Source: Wenzhouxiangella sp. XN24 (lineage in GTDB: Bacteria > Pseudomonadota > Gammaproteobacteria > Steroidobacterales > XN24). Taken from it: DNA of 64,000 bases. The DNA lies in the NCBI RefSeq assembly GCF_011064545.1, contig NZ_JAAMFG010000026.1, positions 62,001 to 126,000 on the forward strand, in the 5' to 3' direction. Below, in pieces: positions 38,833 to 47,199 of this stretch. Both the position numbers and the translations under genes were made by a program. A model generated the notes under the pieces. The model was not told the DNA's origin. It made no database searches and saw only the letters and a program-made list of their open reading frames with translations. Position 1 is the stretch's first letter, and each line of letters begins with the position of its first letter.

Positions 38833-39896
38833 GCTTGTTCCTCCTGCTGCTGCGCCTTCTTCTGCTTGCCGCGAGCCAGGGCAGCCGCGGCGAGACCGGC
38901 GGCGGCCCCTGCGGCGGCACTGGCACCCACGGTCTTCGCATCGCCCCAGTAAGCCGCGGACAGCGGCCGATAGAAGCTGCCCTTGTCCCAGAAATCCGGT
39001 TCCGAGCATCCCAGGCAGCCGTGTCCCGACTGGACCGGCCAGCTGACCCCGTCATTCCATTTCAGCGTGGCGCAGGCGTTGTAGGTCACCGGGCCCTTGC
39101 AGCCCAGCTTGAACAGGCAATAGCCCTTCTTGGCCCCTTCGTCGTCGAAGGTCTCGGCAAACAGGCCCCGATCATAGAAGGTCCGGCGGTAGCAACGGTC
39201 GTGGATGTTCTGACCGAAGAACGCCATCGGGCGGCCGAACTCGTCGAGCTCGGGGATCGTGCCGAAGGTCAGGTAATGGGCCAGCACGCCGGTCATCACC
39301 GTCGGCACGGGCGGGCAGCCCGGCACGTTGATGATGGGCTTGTCCTTGATGAGGTCCTGGACGCCGACCGCCTGGGTCGGATTCGGGTTCGCTTTCGGGA
39401 TGCCGCCGTAGGCCGCGCAGGTCCCGATCGAGACGATCGCCGCGGCGCCCTTCGCCGCATGCAACAGCATGGACAGATGCGTATGGCCGTTGGTGCAGGA
39501 ATACGCCTCGTAGTCCCCGGTCGGTATGGAACCGTCCACGAGCAACAGGTAGTTGCCGTAGTTCGCCTCCATCTCCTTGTACATCGCCTCTTCGGCGCGG
39601 TCGCCGGAAGCGGCCATCAGGGTGTGGTGGTAATCGAGCGAAAGTGCATCGAAGATCAGGTTCTCGACGGTCGGGCTGTGCGAGCGCGTCAACGCCTCGG
39701 TGCAGCCTGTGCACTCCTGGAACGGAAGCCAGAACACCGACGGCCGCTTGGCCGTTTCGATCGCTGCCGCAACGGCGCTGACCATGCTCGGCGGCAACGC
39801 CATCATGGAGGCCGTAGCCGCGCAGAATTTCATGAACCCGCGACGGCTGACTCCGTTCGCCCGAAGGACATCGCCTACGGTATTGCTTACTGCCAT
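38829..39896 (-). CDS. hynS: [NiFe]-hydrogenase small subunit HynS, Tat-exported
   Basis: 355 residues from the ATG giving MAVSNTVGDVL; the twin-arginine signal SRRGFMK follows at ~17. Cluster ligands are visible: proximal ECTGC, GTCAAYGG and PGCPP; distal HDRC, YCLFKLGCKGP; medial NACATLKWN, GHGCLGCSEPDFW. Proximal positions that are cysteine in O2-tolerant enzymes are glycine here. The Ala/Gly-rich C-terminus (~320-345) with a basic end may be a weak membrane anchor. It relays electrons from HynL towards Isp1/Isp2. Confidence 0.96.
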   Translation of the reverse strand: MAVSNTVGDVLRANGVSRRGFMKFCAATASMMALPPSMVSAVAAAIETAKRPSVFWLPFQECTGCTEALTRSHSPTVENLIFDALSLDYHHTLMAASGDRAEEAMYKEMEANYGNYLLLVDGSIPTGDYEAYSCTNGHTHLSMLLHAAKGAAAIVSIGTCAAYGGIPKANPNPTQAVGVQDLIKDKPIINVPGCPPVPTVMTGVLAHYLTFGTIPELDEFGRPMAFFGQNIHDRCYRRTFYDRGLFAETFDDEGAKKGYCLFKLGCKGPVTYNACATLKWNDGVSWPVQSGHGCLGCSEPDFWDKGSFYRPLSAAYWGDAKTVGASAAAGAAAGLAAAALARGKQKKAQQQEEQA

Positions 39897-39951
39897 GCTG
39901 TGCTCCTCCGCACGGCCCCGCCTGAATTCCTCGGGGGGCCTTCGGTTGGCT

Positions 39952-40377
39952 TCAATTACCGGCCGACGCAAGCGCGTCGACAAGTTCCGTGAGACCTTTC
40001 TGGACATCCTCCGCCTGCGCCTGCAGGAGGTCGGGGACCCAGCTGATCTCGATGAAACGGCTGGCGACGCCGCCACTGCCGTTCATATGCTCAATGATCC
40101 AGACACCGGAATAACGACTCTCGCGAATCACCGTGGTACCGAGCGCCTCCAGTTCCGCACGGACCTCGCCATCACCGAGGGCTCCCATCAGGCGATCCAT
40201 ATCGCCGGGGCCCATCGGCAGGCTCTGGACGTCGATCACGGTCGGCTCGCCCGACTCGACCAGCCGTCCGAGGGCATGTCGGATTTCATGCAGCAGTGGA
40301 AGCGTATTGCCGCGGAGTTCGGGCTCACTTGGCCCCTCAGACTCCACTTTCACCCCGATTTCCGAGAGACCGCTCAT
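39952..40377 (-). CDS. hupH: HupH/HyaF-type hydrogenase assembly protein (C-terminal domain form)
   Basis: 141 residues from the ATG preceded by GGAGG. It matches the C-terminal domain of HupH/HyaF: LLHEIRHALGRLVESGEPTVIDV, SLPMGPGD, LGDGEVRAELEALG, ESRYSGVWIIEHMN and FIEISWVPDLL. Full-length HupH is about twice this size, so this is a single-domain version. The family helps deliver or mature the small subunit. It sits 55 bases upstream of hynS on the same strand, fitting that role. Confidence 0.85.
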   Translation of the reverse strand: MSGLSEIGVKVESEGPSEPELRGNTLPLLHEIRHALGRLVESGEPTVIDVQSLPMGPGDMDRLMGALGDGEVRAELEALGTTVIRESRYSGVWIIEHMNGSGGVASRFIEISWVPDLLQAQAEDVQKGLTELVDALASAGN

Positions 40378-40517
40378 CGCGCCTCCGCCGACTTGGCGCA
40401 CGCATCCGCCATGGGCGACGTGCGAATCGGTTTTTGTTGTCTGTTGTTCAATGTCTTACAGCAATTTAGGCCGCAAGCCCGTTGTCAGCAATACGCAATT
40501 TACACAACGCTAATGCG

Positions 40518-41036
40518 TCATTCGGCACGAATCGGGACTCCTGTCCACGCCGTGATGAGCTCAGCCACGGCCCGCGCCGCCTCCGGCATGGCGGCGGCCA
40601 CCGCCGGCGTCGGTTCCGTGCCCCAGTCCACCGCGCCCGGCTGGATGCCGACGAGCGCGCGGCGGGTCGGCAGACGCTCCGTCAGGCGCGCGATATTCAT
40701 CAGGTCCATGAGCCCGACTTCGTGAATACTGCGGCCGTGGCCGCCGAGCATTTCGTCCATCTTCTCGTCGACGAAGACCTTCACCGTGCCGGGCGCCGCG
40801 CGCAGCTCGGTGGCATCGACCACGATGACGTGCTCCGCATTCTCGACGTCGGTCGCGAGGGAGAAACTCAGGGTGCCGCCGTCCATCCACTCGACTCCCG
40901 GCACATCGGGATTCAGTGCCCGCAGCCGTTCGACCACCCAGGGGCCGACACCCTCGTCCGTGAGGATCGTGTTACCGACACCCAGCACCAGCAGGCCCTG
41001 CTTTTCGTGTTCTGCTTCGTTCATCTGCGACTCCAT
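40518..41036 (-). CDS. hynD: Hydrogenase maturation endopeptidase (HyaD/HupD/HynD family)
   Basis: 172 residues. Family landmarks: VLGVGNTILTDEGVGPWV (nickel-binding Glu in DEGVG), MDGGTLSF, VIVVDATEL (second acidic ligand) and a late ALVGIQPG segment. It recognises nickel-loaded HynL and cuts after the last His of the C-terminal motif, removing 15 residues. It heads the structural gene strand, 140 bases from hupH, and is transcribed divergently from hypC. Confidence 0.92.
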   Translation of the reverse strand: MESQMNEAEHEKQGLLVLGVGNTILTDEGVGPWVVERLRALNPDVPGVEWMDGGTLSFSLATDVENAEHVIVVDATELRAAPGTVKVFVDEKMDEMLGGHGRSIHEVGLMDLMNIARLTERLPTRRALVGIQPGAVDWGTEPTPAVAAAMPEAARAVAELITAWTGVPIRAE

Positions 41037-41168
41037 GCGACGCGACCCGGCGCTGGACGCAGGATACCGGGCTGTCCGGCGGCTGCATCAGGACATCTAC
41101 CAGCTTGCATCGAAGGGCCCTGGATGGCAGCGTAGTGACACTCAGATCCCCGCGCCGGAGTCCTTGTT
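41037..41168. other. Divergent intergenic region between hynD and hypC
   Basis: This 132-base gap must carry the start signals for the minus-strand structural operon and the plus-strand hyp operon unless internal promoters are used. I looked for a sigma-54 element (GG-N10-GC) and for a good -35/-10 pair and found neither clearly. Its regulation cannot be read from the sequence. Confidence 0.5.
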
Positions 41169-41402
41169 ATGTGTCTTGGCATCCCGATGAAAGTCGTCTC
41201 GATCGATGGGTTCCTGGCCCGCTGCGAAGCCAAGGGCGTCCATCGCGACGTCAGCCTGTTCATGATGCAGGACGAGCCCGTGGACGTCGGCGAGTTCGTC
41301 ATGGTCCATGTCGGCTACGCCATCCAGAAAATGACCGAGCAGGAAGCCCGCTCCGCATGGGAAGTCTATGACCAGATGCTGGGCAACGAGGCGAGCGTCT
41401 GA
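41169..41402 (+). CDS. hypC: Hydrogenase maturation chaperone HypC
   Basis: 77 residues beginning MCLGIPMKV, where Cys2 is the essential residue that binds the Fe(CN)2CO unit with HypD. The small OB-fold pattern VGEFVMVHVGYAIQKM is typical. It carries the iron moiety from HypD to HynL. First gene of hypCABDFE, 3 bases before hypA. Confidence 0.95.
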   Translation: MCLGIPMKVVSIDGFLARCEAKGVHRDVSLFMMQDEPVDVGEFVMVHVGYAIQKMTEQEARSAWEVYDQMLGNEASV

Positions 41403-41405
41403 GTA

Positions 41406-41777
41406 ATGCACGAGCTGTCCGTCTGCCAGGCACTCGTCCAGCAGCTGGAGGCGGTGTCCGCGTCTAACGGCGGCGGTGCCGTAGAACTCGTGCGCCTGCG
41501 GATCGGCCCGCTGTCGGGCGTCGAGGCTCCGCTGCTGCAACGCGCCTTCCCTCTGGCGGCGGCCGGCACCGTGGCCGACGGCGCCGAACTCGTCATCGGC
41601 GTCGCCGATCTCGTGGTGCATTGCAATGACTGTGGCGCGCGCAGCGATGCCCTGCCGAACCGCATGCTTTGCGGCGCCTGCAACAGCTTCCGCGTGCGCA
41701 TGGTCTCGGGCGACGAGATGCTGCTGGAATCCGTCGAACTGGCGACGCCGGCGGCGGCTCCCGCCGAAATGTTATAG
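41406..41777 (+). CDS. hypA: Nickel insertion protein HypA
   Basis: 123 residues. The N-terminal MHELS contains the nickel-binding His2. The zinc site has two CxxC pairs: CNDC (~77) and CGAC (~91). It delivers nickel to the large subunit together with HypB, encoded 39 bases downstream. Confidence 0.95.
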   Translation: MHELSVCQALVQQLEAVSASNGGGAVELVRLRIGPLSGVEAPLLQRAFPLAAAGTVADGAELVIGVADLVVHCNDCGARSDALPNRMLCGACNSFRVRMVSGDEMLLESVELATPAAAPAEML

Positions 41778-41816
41778 AGTTCCGTCCCTGGATTCCTCAA
41801 AACTACGGAGTTCGCC

Positions 41817-42749
41817 ATGTGCGATACCTGCGGCTGCAACATCACCGACGGCAATCGCCACCTGGTCTCCCCCGGCGGGCGACTTTCACAGACCGACGAC
41901 GGCCGGGCCGCGGTCACCGTACTGAAGAGCCTGCTCGACGAGAACGACCACCAGGCGCTGCATAATCGCGGCCATTTCGACGCCCGCGGCATCCTGGCCG
42001 TGAACCTGATGTCCTCGCCCGGGGCCGGCAAGACGGCCCTGCTCGAAGCCACCATCGATGCGCTGGGCGATCCGGCCCGCATGGTGGTGATCGAGGGCGA
42101 CCTGGAAACCGAGAACGATGCCGCGCGCATTCGTGCGAAGGGTGTCCAGGCCGTGCAGATCGCCACCGGCAGCGCCTGCCACCTGGATGCCCACATGGTC
42201 CATGACGCCCTGCATCGGCTGGATCTGGAGGGCGTCGACCTGGTGTTCATCGAGAACGTGGGCAACCTCGTATGCCCCGCGAGTTTCGACCTCGGCCAGC
42301 ACCTCAACGTGACGCTGCTTTCCGTGACCGAAGGGGACGACAAGCCGGCCAAATACCCGGTCATGTTCCGCGCCGCCGACCTGATGCTGTTGACCAAGAC
42401 CGACCTGCTGGCCGTGCTCGACGATTTTGACCCGCTCAAGGCGGAGCAGGCCCTGCGCCTGGTCGGCTCGGCAGCGCCCGTGCTGCATGCCGCGGCACGC
42501 AAGGGCACCGGCATCGACCAGTGGATCGCGTGGATCGAGGGTGAACTGGAGGCGCAGCGGGCCCGGATCGGCGCCGGCACGACCCGTCGCCCTGCAGTGC
42601 AGTCCGACGGTGCCCGGCTGCACGCGCCGCAAACCGTCGGCGTGTCTCATGACCATTCGCACGACCACTCGCATGGCCACTCGCATGGCCACTCGCATGG
42701 CCACTCGCACGACCACTCCCACGACCACGCGGCGGGCGCGAAGCGATGA
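41817..42749 (+). CDS. hypB: Nickel-handling GTPase HypB with C-terminal histidine-rich tail
   Basis: 310 residues. The N-terminus has the CxxCGC nickel site (MCDTCGCN). The GTPase domain has P-loop SSPGAGKTALL, VIEGDLETENDA, FIENVGNLVCP and LLTKTDLL. The last ~25 residues are a tandem His-Asp/His-Ser/His-Gly tract with more than a dozen histidines. In well-known HypB proteins the His-rich stretch lies near the N-terminus, before the GTPase domain; here that part is short and the tract is moved to the C-terminus. It probably stores or buffers nickel. The stop overlaps the hypD start. Confidence 0.95.
   Translation: MCDTCGCNITDGNRHLVSPGGRLSQTDDGRAAVTVLKSLLDENDHQALHNRGHFDARGILAVNLMSSPGAGKTALLEATIDALGDPARMVVIEGDLETENDAARIRAKGVQAVQIATGSACHLDAHMVHDALHRLDLEGVDLVFIENVGNLVCPASFDLGQHLNVTLLSVTEGDDKPAKYPVMFRAADLMLLTKTDLLAVLDDFDPLKAEQALRLVGSAAPVLHAAARKGTGIDQWIAWIEGELEAQRARIGAGTTRRPAVQSDGARLHAPQTVGVSHDHSHDHSHGHSHGHSHGHSHDHSHDHAAGAKR
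42653..42733 (+). repeat. Tandem short repeats encoding the HypB His-rich tail
   Basis: Degenerate 6/12-base units built on CACTCGCATGGC and CACGACCACTC repeat through this stretch; three 12-base copies from about 42665 are exact. They code His-Ser-His-Gly and His-Asp units. Unit gain or loss in multiples of three bases would change the number of metal-binding histidines without a frameshift. Confidence 0.85.
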
Positions 42750-43849
42750 GCGCCACGGCGCGCGAATGGCTGGACCGCATCCGCGCCCTGCCGCTGCCCG
42801 AGCGCGTCCGCGTGATGAACGTCTGCGGCGGCCACGAGCGGTCCATCTCCATGGCAGGCCTGCGCGGCGCCCTGCCCCCGCAGGTCGAACTGATACCGGG
42901 GCCGGGCTGCCCCGTCTGCGTCTGTCCCGAGGAAGATGTCTACCACGCCATGCAGATCGCCCTGCACGAGCCGGATGTCATCGTGGTCAGCTTCGGCGAC
43001 ATGCTGCGCGTGCCCGTCAACCTGCCGCTGAAGGAAACCCGCAGCCTCGAGCAGGCCAAGGCCGCCGGCGGCGACGTCCGCCCGGTCGCCTCGCCGCTGG
43101 AGGCCGTCGAGATCGCGGCGCAAAACCCGGATCGGCGCGTGGTGTTCTTCGCCGCCGGATTCGAGACCACCACGGCCCCCGTGGCGGCCATGCTGGCCGC
43201 CGACGCCCCGCCCAACCTCATGGTGCTGTTGTCGGGGCGCCGGACCTGGCCGGCGGTGGCGTTACTGCTCGAATCAGAGGACCCGGGCTTCGATGCCCTG
43301 ATCGCGCCGGGACATGTCTCCACCATCATGGGTCCGGAGGAATGGGAATTCGTCGTCAAGGATCACGGCCTGCCCGCTGCAGTCGCCGGCTTCCATCCGG
43401 AGAGCCTGCTGGCGGCGACCTACTCGGTCCTGCGCCAGGTGGTCGAGGGCAAGTGTTTTCTCGATAACTGCTACCCGGAGGTGGCGCGCTCGCAGGGGAA
43501 TGCCACTGCGCGCCAGTTCCTGGAAGAGACGATGGACATCGTGGACGCATCCTGGCGCGGCATCGGTGTCATTCCGGCGTCCGGTTACGGACTGAAGCCA
43601 CATCTGGCAGCGCGCGACGCGCGCCTGCATTTTCCCGATTATGGCGCCCACGACCGGCAGCGGGCAGGCCTCATGCCGAAGGGCTGCGATTGCGCGCGCG
43701 TCGTCATGGGCAAGATCTATCCGAACCAGTGCCGCATCTATGGCTCGGCCTGCACGCCCCGCACGCCGATCGGGCCGTGCATGGTCTCCGACGAAGGCGC
43801 ATGCCGCATCTGGTGGTCGAACGGGGTCCGCACCCGGGAGGTCGCCTGA
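42746..43849 (+). CDS. hypD: Hydrogenase maturation Fe-S scaffold HypD
   Basis: 367 residues with ATGA overlap to hypB. The conserved HypD cysteine motifs are present: MNVCGGHE, GPGCPVCVCP, and the C-terminal [4Fe-4S] ligands in PKGCDCARV and GSACTPRTPIGPC. FFAAGFETTTAPVA is another family signature. It is the platform where iron receives two cyanides and CO, working with HypC and HypE. Confidence 0.96.
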   Translation: MSATAREWLDRIRALPLPERVRVMNVCGGHERSISMAGLRGALPPQVELIPGPGCPVCVCPEEDVYHAMQIALHEPDVIVVSFGDMLRVPVNLPLKETRSLEQAKAAGGDVRPVASPLEAVEIAAQNPDRRVVFFAAGFETTTAPVAAMLAADAPPNLMVLLSGRRTWPAVALLLESEDPGFDALIAPGHVSTIMGPEEWEFVVKDHGLPAAVAGFHPESLLAATYSVLRQVVEGKCFLDNCYPEVARSQGNATARQFLEETMDIVDASWRGIGVIPASGYGLKPHLAARDARLHFPDYGAHDRQRAGLMPKGCDCARVVMGKIYPNQCRIYGSACTPRTPIGPCMVSDEGACRIWWSNGVRTREVA

Positions 43850-46122
43850 GTCCCGGTCGCCGGCTCTGGATCACGGGCCATGTCCAGGGGGTCGGTTTTC
43901 GCCCCTTTCTCTATCGCCTCGCGGATCAGCACGGCCTCACGGGCTGGGCCCGGAACACCGTCGGCGAGGTCGAGGTCCTGGTCTGCGGCCAGCCCGCCGC
44001 GGTCGATGATTTCACTCGCGACGTCATCAGCGCGGCCCCGGCCATCGCCGCGCCGCGACTGCGTCGCGTCGAGGACTGGCAGGGCCCGCCACCGCAGCGT
44101 TTCGAGATCCTCGCCAGCGAAGCAGGCGCCACACCGCGCATCTTCGTCCCGCCGGACTATTTCACCTGCAACGACTGCCTGCGCGAGCTTGCGGACCCTG
44201 CGGACCGGCGCTATCGCTATCCCTTCATCAATTGCACACAGTGCGGTCCGCGCTATACGTTGATCGAGGCGCTGCCGTATGACCGCGCCAATACGTCCAT
44301 GGCCGGCTTTGCGCTGTGCCTCGCCTGCAGGCGGGAATACACGGACCCCGCCGACCGGCGTTTCCACGCCGAACCCATCGCCTGTCCCGACTGCGGTCCA
44401 AAGCTGCACTGGACGGCCATGGACGGCGGCGCGCCGCAGGACGGTGCGGCGGCCCTCGACGCATGCATCGCCGCGCTGAAAGCCGGACGACTGGTCGCCG
44501 TCAAGGGCGTCGGCGGTTACCACCTGGTCTGCGACGCGGCCGACACCGCAGCGATCGCGCGCCTGCGCCGCCTGAAACCGCGCCCCACCAAGCCGCTTGC
44601 GGTGATGGCACCGCTGGCCGGCGAGGACGGCCTTGCCGCCGTGCGGCGGATCGCGCGTCCCACGGAGGACGAAGCCCGGCTGCTGTTGTCGCCGCAACGG
44701 CCCATCGTGCTGTTGGGCAAACGGGCGGGGGCACTGCCGGACGCGTTGGCCCCGGGACTCGCGGAGCTCGGTGTCATGCTGCCCTACAGCCCGTTGCATG
44801 CGCTGTTGCTGGACGCGCTCGACCGGCCGCTGGTCGCCACCTCCGCGAACATCAGCGGCGAGCCGGTTCTTACCGCGGGCGAGGAGGTGGAAGACCGCCT
44901 CGCCCACCTGGCCGAAGGCTGTCTGCACCATGACCGCCCCATCGTGCGTCCCGCCGACGACCCGGTCTGGCGCCGGACCGCGGGACGCGTTCGTCCGCTG
45001 CGGACCGGCCGCGGCGGCGCCCCGGTCGAGTTGACGCTGACCACGCCCGTGGCCCGACCGGTGCTGGCGACGGGCGCCCACATGAAGAATACGATCGCCC
45101 TCGCCTGGGGGGATCGTTGCGTCGTATCCCCGCATATCGGCGACATGGGCGCCGAGCGCAGCATGGAAGTCTTCGAGCAGGTCGGCACTGATCTGCAGGC
45201 GCTTTACGGCGTCCGGGCCGAAGCGCTGGTGTGCGACGCCCACCCGGCTTACGCGACGACCCGTTGGGCACGGCGCGCCGGCCTGCCCGTATCGTCCGTG
45301 CTCCATCACCATGCCCACGCAGCCGCGCTCGCGGCCGAGATGGCGACGGACGATCCCGTCCTGATTTTTGCCTGGGACGGTGTGGGGTACGGCGGCAACG
45401 GCGAATTGTGGGGTGGCGAGGCTTTTCTCGGCCGCCCCGGGGCCTGGCGCCGGGTAGCGAGCTTCCGTCCCTTCCATCTGCCGGGCGGTGAGCGCGCCGG
45501 GCGCGAGCCCTGGCGGAGCGCGGCCGCGCTGTGCTGGGAAAGCGGCCGGGACTGGCCGGAGTGCCCGGACCGGGACGGCCTGGCGCGGGGCGCGTGGGAA
45601 CGCCGCCTGAATACCCCGGCCACCAGCGCCGTCGGCCGACTGTTCGACGCCGCAGCGGCGCTCAGCGGAGTCTGTCTGCACGCAGACTACGAGGGCGAGG
45701 GCCCGATGCGACTGGAAGCCGCAGCGAACGAGGTGCTTGCGGCGGATGGGGCGCCGACCCGCGGTGCCGCCCTGCCCCTGGCACCCGATACGGATGGCGT
45801 GCTGCGTGCCGACTGGGCGCCGCTGGTCGAGCCGTTGCTGGACGCCTCTTGCAGCGTGGGCGAGCGCGCCGCCGGCTTCCACGAGTCGCTGGCCCGGACC
45901 GCGGTCGCCATCGCGACGACACTGGGGCGCGAGCAAGCCCTGTCGATGGTCGGCGCGACCGGAGGTGTGTTGCAGAACCGGCGGCTTGCCGATCGCATGC
46001 AGGCCTTGTTCGGCGCTGCAGGCATCGAGCTGGCCCTGCCGGAACGACTCCCCGCCAACGATGCGTGCATATCCTTCGGCCAGGTGGTCGAACAGGCCGC
46101 AGCGGATGCGCAACGCGGTTAG
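43813..46122 (+). CDS. hypF: Carbamoyltransferase HypF
   Basis: About 769 residues if the GTG at 43813 is the start, overlapping the hypD end by 37 bases; no ATG is well placed. Domains: acylphosphatase (GHVQGVGFRPFLYRLA, ~24-105); two zinc-finger units (CNDC, CTQC; CLAC, CPDC); YrdC-like carbamoyl-adenylate domain (~215-390); Kae1-like domain with HHHAHAAALAAEM metal site and FAWDGVGYGGNGELWGGE. It makes carbamoyl-AMP and passes the carbamoyl group to HypE for cyanide synthesis. Confidence 0.94.
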   Translation: MVERGPHPGGRLSPGRRLWITGHVQGVGFRPFLYRLADQHGLTGWARNTVGEVEVLVCGQPAAVDDFTRDVISAAPAIAAPRLRRVEDWQGPPPQRFEILASEAGATPRIFVPPDYFTCNDCLRELADPADRRYRYPFINCTQCGPRYTLIEALPYDRANTSMAGFALCLACRREYTDPADRRFHAEPIACPDCGPKLHWTAMDGGAPQDGAAALDACIAALKAGRLVAVKGVGGYHLVCDAADTAAIARLRRLKPRPTKPLAVMAPLAGEDGLAAVRRIARPTEDEARLLLSPQRPIVLLGKRAGALPDALAPGLAELGVMLPYSPLHALLLDALDRPLVATSANISGEPVLTAGEEVEDRLAHLAEGCLHHDRPIVRPADDPVWRRTAGRVRPLRTGRGGAPVELTLTTPVARPVLATGAHMKNTIALAWGDRCVVSPHIGDMGAERSMEVFEQVGTDLQALYGVRAEALVCDAHPAYATTRWARRAGLPVSSVLHHHAHAAALAAEMATDDPVLIFAWDGVGYGGNGELWGGEAFLGRPGAWRRVASFRPFHLPGGERAGREPWRSAAALCWESGRDWPECPDRDGLARGAWERRLNTPATSAVGRLFDAAAALSGVCLHADYEGEGPMRLEAAANEVLAADGAPTRGAALPLAPDTDGVLRADWAPLVEPLLDASCSVGERAAGFHESLARTAVAIATTLGREQALSMVGATGGVLQNRRLADRMQALFGAAGIELALPERLPANDACISFGQVVEQAAADAQRG

Positions 46123-46169
46123 AATAAAGAGCTGTCACTCCGCACCGCCGGTCAGAAGGAGAATCCCGC

Positions 46170-47183
46170 ATGGCGCTTGACGAGGCACGGATCGGCCTGG
46201 CCCACGGCAACGGCGGCCGCTACATGCGCGAGCTCATCCAGGAGGTCTTTGCACGGCATCTCGGCGGGGGCGTCCTCGACACGAACCTGGATGCCTGTCC
46301 CCTGCCGGCCCTGCCGGAAGGCGAGGTGGTGTTCACGACCGACGGTTTCACCGTCCAGCCGCTGGAATTCCCCGGGGGCGACATCGGCTCACTGGCCGTG
46401 CACGGCACCACGAACGACCTGGCGGTCGCCGGCGCCAAGCCCCTGTATCTTTCCCTGAACGTATTCATCGAGGAAGGCCTCGAGGTCGAGGTGCTGGACC
46501 GGATCGTGAGCAGCCTGGCTCGTGCGGCACGCGAAGCCGGCGTGCAGGTCGCCGCCGGAGATACCAAGGTCGTCCGGCGCGGGGAAGGTGGCGGGCTGTA
46601 CCTGGCCACCACGGGCATCGGCGTGCGCCGGCACGGCCTCCGGCTCGGCATGGAACTCATCCAGCCCGGCGACCAGCTGCTGGTGAGCGGCAGCGTCGGG
46701 GACCACGGCATCTGCGTGATGCTCGCCCGCGAGCAGTTCGGACTCAGTGGTGAACTCCTTTCCGACGCGGCCAGCGTGTTCCCGTTCACCAGTGCCCTGC
46801 TCGATTATCCCGGCTTGCGTTTCATGCGCGATCCGACACGCGGCGGCCTCGCGACCGTGGCTCACGAGATCGCGCGTGCCTCCGGGCTCTCGGTGCGCCT
46901 CGACGAAACCCGGATTCCCGTCCGCGACACGGTGCGCAGCGTGTGCGAGATGCTGGGTTACGATCCGTTCTACCTGGCCTGCGAGGGCCGGGTCGTGGCG
47001 GTGCTCGCCCCGGAGGCGGCGCAGCGCGCGCTCGCCGCGTGGCAGGCGCTGCCCGGCGGAGACGACGCAGCGATCATCGGCCAGGTCGACGCCGAGGGCC
47101 GACCGGTCGTGATCGAGACCGAACTGGGTGGCCGGCGGATGCTCGAGGAACTCGAGGACGACCCGCTGCCACGGATCTGCTGA
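46170..47183 (+). CDS. hypE: Hydrogenase maturation protein HypE
   Basis: 337 residues. It has the PurM/SelD-like fold with FTTDGFTVQPLEFPGGDIG and DPTRGGLATVAHEIA. The chain ends PRIC: the C-terminal cysteine is the carbamoyl acceptor that is dehydrated to thiocyanate. An AGAAGGAGAAT ribosome binding site precedes the ATG. It supplies cyanide ligands to HypCD. Last recognised hyp gene; the SAM hydrolase follows after 16 bases. Confidence 0.96.
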   Translation: MALDEARIGLAHGNGGRYMRELIQEVFARHLGGGVLDTNLDACPLPALPEGEVVFTTDGFTVQPLEFPGGDIGSLAVHGTTNDLAVAGAKPLYLSLNVFIEEGLEVEVLDRIVSSLARAAREAGVQVAAGDTKVVRRGEGGGLYLATTGIGVRRHGLRLGMELIQPGDQLLVSGSVGDHGICVMLAREQFGLSGELLSDAASVFPFTSALLDYPGLRFMRDPTRGGLATVAHEIARASGLSVRLDETRIPVRDTVRSVCEMLGYDPFYLACEGRVVAVLAPEAAQRALAAWQALPGGDDAAIIGQVDAEGRPVVIETELGGRRMLEELEDDPLPRIC

Positions 47184-47199
47184 CTGACGGACCTGACTC

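Noticed and set aside
40378-40517. Sigma-54 promoter before hupH/hynS
   Set aside because: The nearest GG...GC pair has 8 bases between, not 10, and flanks do not match; not reported as a site.
43738-46113. A 791-codon minus-strand frame across hypF
   Set aside because: Antisense of a clearly recognised HypF; no recognisable fold.
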